Position numbers and translations under genes: made by a program. Shown here piece by piece: positions 32,774 through 40,215 of a stretch of 43,208 bases of DNA. Origin of the DNA: Archaeoglobaceae archaeon. Its GTDB lineage: Archaea > Halobacteriota > Archaeoglobi > Archaeoglobales > Archaeoglobaceae. Position 1 is the first letter of the stretch. Each line of letters begins with the position of its first letter. The stretch lies in contig JALSOQ010000012.1 in NCBI GenBank assembly GCA_026986375.1, positions 1 to 43,208 of the forward strand, read 5' to 3'. A model generated the notes under the pieces. It was not told where the DNA came from, did no database searches, and saw only the letters and a program-made list of their open reading frames with translations.

Positions 32774-32860
32774 CTACTCCTCTTCGAACCTCACCCTCTC
32801 GATGTATATCTTGGAGTTTTTCAAAATTATTTTGAGCTTTTGAGCGTTCTCTTCATCCAT
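32774..32860 (-). CDS. 28-codon gene repeating the CdhC C-terminal tail
   Basis: Between cdhC and cooC an ATG opens a 28-codon frame ending in TAG one base before the cooC ATG. AAGGAGTGA (containing the cdhC stop) lies about nine bases before this ATG as a ribosome site. The peptide begins MDEENAQK, continues LKIILKNSKIYIERVRF and ends EEE. Its core matches the last part of CdhC, IRLVIKNAKIYIDKVVI, at nine identical positions of 17 with the others mostly similar, and a 16-base DNA stretch is shared exactly. Function is unknown; a docking or competitor peptide for the CODH/ACS complex is possible. Too short for routine gene callers. Confidence 0.6.
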   Translation of the reverse strand: MDEENAQKLKIILKNSKIYIERVRFEEE

Positions 32861-32925
32861 AATTACGATTCACTCCTTCTTATCTTCAACCTTTCGAATT
32901 ACGACCTTATCGATGTATATCTTGG
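32799..32925. repeat. 16-bp direct repeat in the CdhC tail and the 28-codon gene
   Basis: TCGATGTATATCTTGG occurs at 32799-32814 and again at 32910-32925, 111 bases apart. It encodes the shared KIYI segment in the 28-codon gene and in the cdhC C-terminus. It may be the remnant of a tandem duplication or reflect selection on the peptide. Confidence 0.7.
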
Positions 32926-34366
32926 CGTTCTTTATCACCAGCCTTATCGTGGGTGCGGAAATTTGAGGAACTTGGGTCGGAATTTGAGTCGGAAAAGTCG
33001 CCGGAACCTCCGGACCCTTCTCTACCTCCTCCCTCTCCTCCTTCTCCTCTTCCTCCTTTTCCTCAAGCCAGCCGTCCGTTATCTTTTTCCCATCGACGGG
33101 CCTGACCACACCTTTAACGACCGGATGATCGACCCTCTTAAGGAATTCCTTCAGCTCCTCCATAGTTTTGGCGTCCTCTTCTGTTGCTATCTTATCTCTC
33201 ATATCTTTTGGAATGTATTTCAGAACCTTCTCCTTCAACTCCTTCGGCATCCAGACTACCCTATACCATCCTCCGTCAGCCTGCAGGAACTTCTTGCTTC
33301 TGAAGTATGCCATTCCAACCCCCAAAAATCCGACCGTCTGCTTCCCTCCTCCCGCTTGACCGGCCATAGTTGAGAAAGCCAGTCCGTTCGGAGCGGTATC
33401 CGGATAACCTCTGTGAACGAACCCTATCCCGTCGACTTCCGGCATGTAGAATCCTATCACCTCGAAACAACCGCACGACGTATGTGGGGCGTCGAAGAAG
33501 CTGTGAAGCTTTACTTTCTCAACGCTCCCACCGCTCTCCTGCTTTACGAACTCGTTAACTCCCGAATATTCTCCAGCTATCGGATCCAAGCATTCTCCCT
33601 TCGGTATGGCTCTGTTCGGTCCCTCTGGATCGATCTTACAAGCGGCCCTCGCGTCGAACCAAGTTATCGCTCCACACAAAGCGGGTCTGTCCGGACTTAT
33701 AACGCAAACGTGACTCGGGGCAAAGCTCTGACAGAGTGAACAGGAGTAGAACTCATCAACATCCTCATCGTGCAGTTTCTCCACCCTTGCATCTCTCTCC
33801 TCGTAAATCGGCCTCGCCATCTCTTCGAGCAACTTCTCCACGAGTTCTCTGTCGGTTATGTAAAGCGCTTCAATCTTCTCTATGAAAGGCATCTCGTTCT
33901 TGAAGAGCAACATGGTGGCCTTCGCTATCTGCAAAAGGCTCTTCAGACCCTTTTTAATCATGTTCTTTCCAATTCTGCACCATATAGTGTCTCTCGAATT
34001 TATATGCATGAATCCCTCTATGTAATTCTGGAACTCGTGGTTCCTCCTTTCCACAATAGGCTCTATATCCGGATCTATCTTCTCTCCAGCTATGTAGTAT
34101 ATCATAGCGAAAGGATAACGTCCTCCTTCCTCCATCTCGTCGACATCAACACCGACGAGGGTCGCCTTCAGATCCTCAACCTGATCCGACGGAAGGGATA
34201 TGACGAGCTCGAAACCCGGTTGCTTTGGCCCGGCCAATTCCACGAACATGTCTCCCTTCCTTATCCTCTCCCCTTCGAACATCGGAGATATTTCGAACGG
34301 AAATTCCTCCTCTCCGACGCTTACCTTCACTTTTTTTCCTTCGGGGATCTCCACTTTTTTTCTCAA
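32870..34366 (-). CDS. cdhC: Acetyl-CoA synthase catalytic subunit (CdhC, ACDS beta)
   Basis: Condenses CO, methyl and CoA to acetyl-CoA on the nickel-iron A-cluster. The 498-residue protein has the A-cluster cysteines in FYSCSLCQSFAPSHVCVIS, RPALCGAITWF and TSCGCFEVIGF. After residue 405 comes a charged, proline-rich linker (long EEE and KEE runs, then PTQIPTQVP) and a terminal strand-like tail IRLVIKNAKIYIDKVVI. The start is TTG: GGAGGTG stands six bases before it and the cdhB stop is directly adjacent. The short form without the bacterial N-terminal domains is normal for archaea. Confidence 0.95.
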   Translation of the reverse strand: MRKKVEIPEGKKVKVSVGEEEFPFEISPMFEGERIRKGDMFVELAGPKQPGFELVISLPSDQVEDLKATLVGVDVDEMEEGGRYPFAMIYYIAGEKIDPDIEPIVERRNHEFQNYIEGFMHINSRDTIWCRIGKNMIKKGLKSLLQIAKATMLLFKNEMPFIEKIEALYITDRELVEKLLEEMARPIYEERDARVEKLHDEDVDEFYSCSLCQSFAPSHVCVISPDRPALCGAITWFDARAACKIDPEGPNRAIPKGECLDPIAGEYSGVNEFVKQESGGSVEKVKLHSFFDAPHTSCGCFEVIGFYMPEVDGIGFVHRGYPDTAPNGLAFSTMAGQAGGGKQTVGFLGVGMAYFRSKKFLQADGGWYRVVWMPKELKEKVLKYIPKDMRDKIATEEDAKTMEELKEFLKRVDHPVVKGVVRPVDGKKITDGWLEEKEEEEKEEREEVEKGPEVPATFPTQIPTQVPQISAPTIRLVIKNAKIYIDKVVIRKVEDKKE

Positions 34367-34852
34367 CTACAACACCTCCAGAATCTCCTCAAGTGCCTTG
34401 TAGTATTCCTCCTTCTTCCTAAAGTCCGGAAAGCTGAACTTCGCGTGAGGCTGATACCACTCGCATATCGAAATGGTGTTGATGTTCGAGAAGTGCTTCA
34501 AAGCTGAGAGCATCCTCGACAAGTAGTATGGAGCCCTGAATCCCAAGAACAAAGACAGATCGTATTCCTGCAAGTCCGTGAGGAACTGGGTAACGTAGTG
34601 CAGGGTGAAAACAGCCATCCTGACATTCACGTCTCTCTCTATAAGAGCTCTGCTCGAACCTCCCGTCGCTATGACTTCCAGTCCCGCTCTCTTCTGAAGT
34701 TCGTAAACGAATTCGACGAGCCTTTCGTCGTTCAAAAGTCCCCCTCCGGTTATTAAAACCGGTCTCTTCGCTCTGTTCAGCATGTTCACAACGATCTTTG
34801 GCTTTATCGTCGTGGCGCTCCTGCTAACCTGAACGTCCGCGATCACGCCCAT
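34367..34852 (-). CDS. cdhB: CODH/ACS epsilon subunit (CdhB)
   Basis: This subunit of about 161 residues binds the CdhA CODH and is found only in archaeal complexes. It has a Rossmann-like, DHS-type fold with [34 protein letters not shown] and YDLSLFLGFRAPYYLSRML. It may influence electron transfer to acceptors. The ATG at 34852 forms a TGATG overlap with the cdhA stop; a GTG one codon earlier is also in frame. It ends directly against the TTG start of cdhC, so the three genes are tightly coupled. Confidence 0.95.
   Translation of the reverse strand: MGVIADVQVSRSATTIKPKIVVNMLNRAKRPVLITGGGLLNDERLVEFVYELQKRAGLEVIATGGSSRALIERDVNVRMAVFTLHYVTQFLTDLQEYDLSLFLGFRAPYYLSRMLSALKHFSNINTISICEWYQPHAKFSFPDFRKKEEYYKALEEILEVL
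34373..34379 (-). promoter_or_regulatory. Ribosome binding site for the TTG start of cdhC
   Basis: GGAGGTG on the minus strand ends six bases before TTG 34366 and lies within the cdhB end. Its strength and spacing make the rare UUG start credible and may set the CdhC:CdhB ratio. Confidence 0.75.
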
Positions 34853-37212
34853 CACCTCAGTAACTTTTCACCCGTATACTTCTCGTAAACGTGCTCGACT
34901 ATCGTGGGGTTGAATCCGGGATCGTATTGTCTTATAGGCCCTTCTACTATCTTCTTACTTTTCCAATCAATCTTCCAGCCGTGTTCGTCTTCCAAAATCT
35001 TAAGCAATCTGTCCTTCATCTTTACGGGTAAATCCGCCTCGCTTCTAACGAAAAGGTGCCAGTCGTCCGGCAGACATCCCAAATACTTTTCGCTAAGCTC
35101 TATGTAGTGCGTTAGCTTTATCTGCCTGCCCTGCGGAGTATCTCCCGGTCTTATGCAGAGTCTCGCAAGCTGAACTATCGCCTCCTCTTTCGTTTCGGCG
35201 CACACCAGAAGAGCGTCCGGAGCGGGTTCGACTCTCATCCTCTTCCTCGATCTTATGTCGTAAACCCACCAGACGTCCTTCCAAAACTTCCCTATGTATG
35301 CCCTCCTGTATTTGGAGGCGTGGGGACCCACCACTACGGGAATGCCCAGCCTGTTGAATCCAGTTGCTATGCTCGCGGCCTTCTGACTGTAAGCACCCCA
35401 AGCGAGGCCGACCGCTCCAACTCTGTTCAGTATGTAATCCGCTATTTCGGCGTAGTTTCCCCTGAGAGGTCTTTTCGCGAATATGGCCGCTATCTTTATC
35501 ACCGCACCGCTGATGTGCGAGTTTGCGACGCAACTTCCGACGTTGACCAATCCTCCTCCGTCGAAAACTCCGGGATACTTCTCGTATAGACTCTTCCCCT
35601 CCTCGTCGAAGTATAGACCCAAATCCATCGCGTGACATCCAGAAGTGACTACGATGAACCTCCTCCTCAAGAACTCCTCAATTATGCTACCGAGCTCTTC
35701 CCTCGCTCCGGGATAGTTGGGACAACCGACAGCCGCTATTACTCCCGGAATCGTTCCCATGACTATCGGCTGACCGACCTTCCTGATTTCGGTGTCCGTT
35801 ATCGGCCCCCTTCCCGCCCTGCTCCTACCCTTAACCTTTATATCCATCCCAACGCTCATTATTATATCCACTATCCTAATCCCCTTAGGACACGCCTGCT
35901 CGCACTTACCGCACGCTATGCAACTTCTGTCTATCTCCTTGAACATTGAGAAGTCCCCTTTCTTAGCAAGTCCCATAGCTACATCTATCCTAAGACAGTG
36001 CGGACAGGAAAAGACGCATCTACCACATCCAGTGCATTTCCGAACTTCGTTTTCTACCTCCTCCCTGCTCATCAATACCTTCTTCTTTCCCTTTCTCTTC
36101 CTCACAGCCAATGCAGTTTTAACGGCTATTTCTCCGACTTTGTCTGGATCCCTAATAAGAACGCCCTTCAACCTACCGCTCGCGAGATCTTCAACTATAA
36201 CGTCTATGTTTTCGTTCGTTTTATCCGGCAAGCCTCTCGCGGAGGCCTCCGAAGTGGCTATTACAGGAATTCCAACCTTCGAACATTCCTTTAGAGTGTC
36301 CGCCCTTATGCACTGCTCATCCGTTACGACGACATCTGGAATCCCTGACCTTATTGCCCTAAGCTCAAAGCTCAGCGTTCCAACGATCTTAGCCTTAGGA
36401 TCGTATCTCGATGTGTCTATGGCGGTGCAACAGAGACCGGCCACCTCAACATCGTTTTCCATCCCGTGCTCTTCAAGGTAGTCCATGATGTTTCTTGCAG
36501 GAAGGACGTTGTGTCCTATTATCAGTATAACGGGCTTTTCAGCATCTAAAACACCGAACCCCGTCTCTATTAGTGGAGAATCGGGATCTCCTTTTGGATA
36601 GTTAAACGCGACTATCTGAGCTATGTCCGCGACTTCCATCGCCACGTGATCGAGCATTCCAACGTGAAGAGCTTTGGACTCGTAGTCCAAGTAGCTCTCC
36701 TCCTGTCCCGTGTGAGTAGAGTGTAGGATCCTTACGAGTTGCTCCTCGACGTAATCCAAGACAGCCTCCAGATCTCCTACCGTCTTTGGCCTTATACCGA
36801 AAACGAGCCTTATGTTCGGTGCTTCTATCTCGACATCCTTTCCCAAATCTATGGGATAGTCCCTACCGAACTTCTCAACTACGTATTCGACGAGATGCCT
36901 CGCGTGAGAGCAGTGAGCGGAAGCACCGATAAGACAGGCCAAAACAACTATCCTCGCCTTCTGAGTTTTAAGGTCGATACCGCACGCCCCCTTCTTGTTG
37001 CGGGAGAGCTCACAGGGTCCCATGGTGCACAGGTTGCAGAAATCCTGCATAGGCGCGTAGAAGGGTTCGTATCTCTCTAAAAGCTTTTGATCCCAATATC
37101 GAAGGTCTAAGACGTCTGGTTTCGGTGTTGGTCCCATGGGTTCCCATTCGTCTTCTTCTACGATCCTTCCGATGTGTATTCTAACGTTGTTAAGGTGAAT
37201 GTCCATGACCAT
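34852..37212 (-). CDS. cdhA: CO dehydrogenase catalytic subunit (CdhA, ACDS alpha)
   Basis: Interconverts CO and CO2 at the nickel C-cluster and passes electrons through Fe-S clusters. About 786 residues from this start. Near the N-terminus FCNLCTMGPCELSRNKKGAC supplies the B- and D-cluster type cysteines. In the middle two ferredoxin motifs, CTGCGRCVFSCPHC and CIACGKCEQACPKG, form the archaeal-specific clusters. The C-cluster ligands lie in later stretches such as VTSGCHAMDLG and NVGSCVANSHI. The ATG at 37230 is in frame but only nine bases past the TATA-like ttttataatc; the ATGs at 37212 and 37206 fit transcription better. The N-terminal IHLNNVRIHIGRIV resembles the CdhC tail. Confidence 0.94.
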   Translation of the reverse strand: MVMDIHLNNVRIHIGRIVEEDEWEPMGPTPKPDVLDLRYWDQKLLERYEPFYAPMQDFCNLCTMGPCELSRNKKGACGIDLKTQKARIVVLACLIGASAHCSHARHLVEYVVEKFGRDYPIDLGKDVEIEAPNIRLVFGIRPKTVGDLEAVLDYVEEQLVRILHSTHTGQEESYLDYESKALHVGMLDHVAMEVADIAQIVAFNYPKGDPDSPLIETGFGVLDAEKPVILIIGHNVLPARNIMDYLEEHGMENDVEVAGLCCTAIDTSRYDPKAKIVGTLSFELRAIRSGIPDVVVTDEQCIRADTLKECSKVGIPVIATSEASARGLPDKTNENIDVIVEDLASGRLKGVLIRDPDKVGEIAVKTALAVRKRKGKKKVLMSREEVENEVRKCTGCGRCVFSCPHCLRIDVAMGLAKKGDFSMFKEIDRSCIACGKCEQACPKGIRIVDIIMSVGMDIKVKGRSRAGRGPITDTEIRKVGQPIVMGTIPGVIAAVGCPNYPGAREELGSIIEEFLRRRFIVVTSGCHAMDLGLYFDEEGKSLYEKYPGVFDGGGLVNVGSCVANSHISGAVIKIAAIFAKRPLRGNYAEIADYILNRVGAVGLAWGAYSQKAASIATGFNRLGIPVVVGPHASKYRRAYIGKFWKDVWWVYDIRSRKRMRVEPAPDALLVCAETKEEAIVQLARLCIRPGDTPQGRQIKLTHYIELSEKYLGCLPDDWHLFVRSEADLPVKMKDRLLKILEDEHGWKIDWKSKKIVEGPIRQYDPGFNPTIVEHVYEKYTGEKLLR

Positions 37213-37230
37213 CCTGCCCGAATTTAACAT

Positions 37231-37328
37231 TATAGATTATAAAATTTACTGACCTTTTGTATTCAGAAATTTTAAATCATTAACTTTTTGATGCTATTTT
37301 TTATTCAATTTGTAACACTAAATAATAA
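37231..37328. promoter_or_regulatory. cdh operon promoter region
   Basis: This AT-rich gap separates the fwdD-like stop from cdhA. On the minus strand AAATTTTATAATC (about 37236-37249) is a good archaeal TATA element and would start transcription near 37212. No clear poly-T terminator for the upstream gene and no perfect palindrome were seen, so read-through from the fwd-like genes is possible. Confidence 0.55.
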
Positions 37329-37694
37329 TTAGCGATAACGTTCGAGCAGTTCGTCTTGCGTCGTAACCCCGTCATCCGTCGGTTCGATAGTGACCTTATC
37401 GGAATCCAAGTAGCTCGAATAAATACTTTTAGGCATTAAAGCTTTGTTTTCCGGAGCCATTTCGTCCACCTTGATTCTCAAATTCAAAGATCTCTCTCCA
37501 GCCGAAACCTTAACCATCTGTCCGTCCTTGAGTCCGAAAGCTTTTGCCGTATTCGGATGAATTATTATCAGAGCAGATCTTTCGACGAAATCTTTATCAA
37601 ATTTATCCCTTTCAGAAACTGAAGCTTGAAAACCGTCCCTGTAAGTCGTAAGTTCGATTTCCAATTTCCTGAGAAATTTTGCGAACCTTAACAT
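37329..37694 (-). CDS. Formylmethanofuran dehydrogenase subunit D-like protein
   Basis: This 121-residue protein resembles FwdD/FmdD, the molybdopterin-dinucleotide binding beta-barrel subunit of formylmethanofuran dehydrogenase. The typical stretch IHPNTAKAFGLKDGQMVKVS is followed by VDEMAPENKALMPKSIY. In the usual enzyme it holds one pyranopterin guanine dinucleotide beside the tungsten or molybdenum in FwdB. GGAGG lies eight bases before the ATG, and the ATG follows the FwdB-like stop by one base, so the two are an operon. Because the paired FwdB-like protein lacks the metal-ligand cysteine, the role of this copy is open. Confidence 0.8.
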   Translation of the reverse strand: MLRFAKFLRKLEIELTTYRDGFQASVSERDKFDKDFVERSALIIIHPNTAKAFGLKDGQMVKVSAGERSLNLRIKVDEMAPENKALMPKSIYSSYLDSDKVTIEPTDDGVTTQDELLERYR

Positions 37695-37695
37695 T

Positions 37696-38793
37696 TCACA
37701 AACCTCCGTTAATACTCTTTAATATCTTCTCCTCGCTAAATCCCTCCTTAAACGGAGGTTTCAGTTCGACTTCCTTGAAGTCGCACCTTAGCATTTTTCC
37801 TCCACATTCCAACCCCGAAATAGCAGAAGGAATTACGACGTCGGCGAACTTCGAAATAAAACTAATTTTAGGAGTGATCACTATTATCTTCAGCTTGAGA
37901 ATACTCTTCATAACATCGAATCCGACATCGTCCATCGGATCGTCTCCAACGACTATCAACGTATCGATATCTTCGACGATTTTTTCCAACTCGTCTCTCC
38001 TTCCGAATGTCTTGAAGAATCCCATCGAGTTCGTCCTGTAATCTAACGGAACGAAGTATCCTACTTCTTTAACGAACTCCTCAATCAATTTCATCGGAGC
38101 ATCGATCTGCCCTCCTAAGATTACGTTGAATTCGGACTTTTTAACCTCTCTAACCACTCTCATAACGTCTCCACTGGCCACTCCCCCCCTTATAGCTTTA
38201 ATGAACTCACCGATCAATTCGGCGTCATTTTCCGTTTTAAAGAATGATGCGTTCTTCTTCGCAAGCATGGCGGTATGACTCTTCCTAACATCCACCACTA
38301 CCAGATACCTGTCCTCTTCGTATCCCCTCTGCCTTTTCTTTCCTCTCGCGTAATATGTCCGTGCCATTAACCTCGGCATCGAGTTGTGAACATCGCACCT
38401 CCAGTAGAACTGAACGTAAGCGTAGTCTCTAACGTCCTCGATAGTCGTGATTGGAATCAGCCCTTCGAATATCGCTTCGACAATTCTTCCGAATTCGGAT
38501 CCGTTGTCCACAAAAGCCGAAAGCTTCTCCGCAAGCTTTAAGGCCTCTCTCTGAGCCTCAAGGGTCGATCTGTTTAGGCCGTATATCGCTACCCCCTTAG
38601 ATTCCTTAAGTATCTCCACCGCTTTATCGATGGCCGAATCGATGTCCGTCCTTTTTCCTTCCACGAGCGGTTCCGCCCTCGATATCGAACGTCCCCTAAA
38701 TAGCTCGGCACCTATTCTACACGCATGCCTCACCGTATTCTCGTCGATTTCCACATCCTCGCACAGGCAGGAACATCCCGTGCACGTCCACAT
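37696..38793 (-). CDS. FwdB-like protein lacking the metal-ligand cysteine
   Basis: This 365-residue protein is like the catalytic subunit FwdB/FmdB, which reduces CO2 to formate for methanofuran. The N-terminal [4Fe-4S] site is present (C4, C7, C11 with extra C9, and C25), and the region WRCDVHNSMPRLMARTYYAR corresponds to the FwdB stretch around HPRHMSRY. FwdB carries its tungsten/molybdenum-binding Cys (or Sec) between these two features. Here the interval from residue 26 to 132 has no cysteine, and the aligned segment reads NGSEFGRIVEA. GGAG precedes ATG 38793, which overlaps the ferredoxin stop as TGATG, so the open frame further upstream is not used. It is somewhat shorter than typical FwdB (about 430). 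Confidence 0.8.
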   Translation of the reverse strand: MWTCTGCSCLCEDVEIDENTVRHACRIGAELFRGRSISRAEPLVEGKRTDIDSAIDKAVEILKESKGVAIYGLNRSTLEAQREALKLAEKLSAFVDNGSEFGRIVEAIFEGLIPITTIEDVRDYAYVQFYWRCDVHNSMPRLMARTYYARGKKRQRGYEEDRYLVVVDVRKSHTAMLAKKNASFFKTENDAELIGEFIKAIRGGVASGDVMRVVREVKKSEFNVILGGQIDAPMKLIEEFVKEVGYFVPLDYRTNSMGFFKTFGRRDELEKIVEDIDTLIVVGDDPMDDVGFDVMKSILKLKIIVITPKISFISKFADVVIPSAISGLECGGKMLRCDFKEVELKPPFKEGFSEEKILKSINGGL

Positions 38794-39257
38794 CACAACT
38801 CCTCCAGAAATGCTATCGCCGAAGTTGGACAACACTCCCTGCAGGCCACACAGATCATTTTATCCCTATATCTCCTGCACAGACCGACATCCACGACTCT
38901 AACCCTACCGTTTTCCACTCTAAGTATTGGCCTTTCGAGCTTGACCCCATATCCCGATCCCGCTCCCTTTGGATCCTCGTAAACGTGAACGGGACAAACG
39001 ACTACGCAGTTTCCACATCCGATGCAGAGCTCTTCGTTAACTACGAGTCCAGTTTCAGTTGCCTTCTCAATTACCGCGAGGATCTCTTCAAGTTTTCTTC
39101 TGTTTTCTTCGAACTCTTTTTCGAAAAGGGGTTTACAATCGTTCAAGCTTTTCTCCCCCTTTAACAGCTTAAAAGCGAAGCTCATGCACGTTTGCTCGCC
39201 ACAGAGCTTGCAGTTCGTCTTGGGAAGGAATTTGTATATATCCATCGGTGAAGGCAT
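38793..39257 (-). CDS. Fe-S protein with CdhE-type domain and ferredoxin domain
   Basis: This 154-residue electron carrier combines two modules. Residues 1-45 repeat the N-terminal [4Fe-4S] domain of CdhE: C16, C19, C24, C41, with 21 of 39 positions identical to CdhE from this window (DIYKFLPKTNC, TCMSFA and CKPL are shared or nearly so). The second half is ferredoxin-like with CIGCGNCVVVCP and MICVACRECCPTSAI. It heads the unit with the FwdB-like and FwdD-like genes and probably passes electrons to them. The frame starts with TTG at 39278, but the ATG at 39257 has a better TATA spacing (ctttaatta near 39282-39290). Confidence 0.8.
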   Translation of the reverse strand: MPSPMDIYKFLPKTNCKLCGEQTCMSFAFKLLKGEKSLNDCKPLFEKEFEENRRKLEEILAVIEKATETGLVVNEELCIGCGNCVVVCPVHVYEDPKGAGSGYGVKLERPILRVENGRVRVVDVGLCRRYRDKMICVACRECCPTSAIAFLEEL

Positions 39258-39332
39258 AACCCAATTCCACGCAATCAATAATTAAAGATTGCGCGCGTGA
39301 TAATAGTAATTACCATTTACAAAATTATATTC

Positions 39333-39356
39333 AGTAAAAAATATATACTTTTTACT
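39333..39356. promoter_or_regulatory. Inverted repeat around the TATA box of the cytochrome gene
   Basis: AGTAAAAA (39333-39340) and TTTTTACT (39349-39356) are perfect inverted arms. The eight-base spacer ATATATAC is itself the best TATA candidate, about 43 bases before the ATG at 39384. A protein bound here would compete with TBP. Confidence 0.45.
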
Positions 39357-39383
39357 CAAACTACATTTTGGGAGGCATCGATC

Positions 39384-40214
39384 ATGAACATATCAAAAAT
39401 CGTTCTCATAGTGATCATCTTCACCGCTACAGGTTTAGTCGTTCTACCTAACACTGTTTCCCTCTTTGCCGGGCAACACTACTGGTACAATCTGAGCGGA
39501 ACGGGAAACGATATTCCGTGTAAGAAGTGCCACGCGGATATATACGAGGAGATGCACGCTCACATCGGCCCTCACACTGGAGAAACAGGCTACGTCTTCA
39601 AGTGCGAGCTCTGTCACAGAGCTGGTGGATTCAACGGGCTTAAGTTCGCGACCGTTAACGGTAGCTACACATCCTACTCCCCCGGAGTTCAGGCCCACGC
39701 GGCGAGCGTGGTGAGGTGTATGGACTGCCACGGTGCCTACAACAACATTAATCATGTCATATATTATTACAATATAAATCCCAAGACTTGTGTTATATGT
39801 CACGGAAACACGCTTAATAAAGCTGCTATTAACGCCTCCTATGTGATCGCCGGAGGTTTCGGCCTAACTTCTATGCCGGAAGACACCGGGATCTATGCAG
39901 CCCACAAGGCGTTCGTCTTGGAGGCCAACAACAGTTCCATGCTGAGGAGTGAAAACGAGGCATGCATCGCCTGTCATACTGCCGTTCCGGTTAAGATCAC
40001 TTGGAAGCACAAGAGAAGCATAGAGTTTTCTGTGACCATATCCAACCCCGTTACGGTTAGTTACGGCGTTCACAACTGGAATGTGAGCGATTGGAGTGTT
40101 AACGGAACCGCACTCGTTACGGTCTACGGTAACACCACCGGATTCGGAGCTACGAGCTCTGCAAACATAACTTGGCCCGGCGTAATTCCGAACACGAGCT
40201 ACGTGTATTCGTAA
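39384..40214 (+). CDS. Secreted five-haem c-type cytochrome
   Basis: This 276-residue protein starts with a hydrophobic signal or anchor (about 5-27). It carries five CxxCH haem sites: CKKCH, CELCH, CMDCH, CVICH and CIACH. Nine further histidines could serve as second axial ligands. After the last haem about 65 residues of Ser/Thr/Asn-rich, probably beta-structured sequence follow. The mature part holds ten N-x-S/T sequons (such as NLS, NGS, NAS, NVS, NTT, NIT), five of them in the last 45 residues, so surface exposure and N-glycosylation are likely. GGGAGG lies nine bases before the ATG. A role in extracellular electron transfer, such as metal reduction, is inferred. Confidence 0.85.
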   Translation: MNISKIVLIVIIFTATGLVVLPNTVSLFAGQHYWYNLSGTGNDIPCKKCHADIYEEMHAHIGPHTGETGYVFKCELCHRAGGFNGLKFATVNGSYTSYSPGVQAHAASVVRCMDCHGAYNNINHVIYYYNINPKTCVICHGNTLNKAAINASYVIAGGFGLTSMPEDTGIYAAHKAFVLEANNSSMLRSENEACIACHTAVPVKITWKHKRSIEFSVTISNPVTVSYGVHNWNVSDWSVNGTALVTVYGNTTGFGATSSANITWPGVIPNTSYVYS

Positions 40215-40215
40215 T

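Noticed and set aside
32648-33373. Plus-strand frame of 241 codons opposite cooC and cdhC
   Set aside because: Poly-leucine stretches come from the complement of the Glu/Lys-rich CdhC linker; not a protein.
33770-34507. Plus-strand frame of 245 codons opposite cdhC and cdhB
   Set aside because: Composition is leucine/histidine/arginine rich and the opposite strand has unmistakable CdhC and CdhB motifs.
37231-37328. Terminator between the fwd-like unit and cdhA
   Set aside because: AT-rich, but no stem with a following T-run in the minus-strand direction could be found, so no terminator is claimed.
38794-38835. Extension of the FwdB-like protein by 14 residues
   Set aside because: GGAG and a TGATG overlap with the ferredoxin stop mark ATG 38793 as the start.
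39297-39383. Extension of the cytochrome by 29 residues
   Set aside because: The segment contains the promoter TATA and the ribosome site; the signal peptide begins at MNISKIV.
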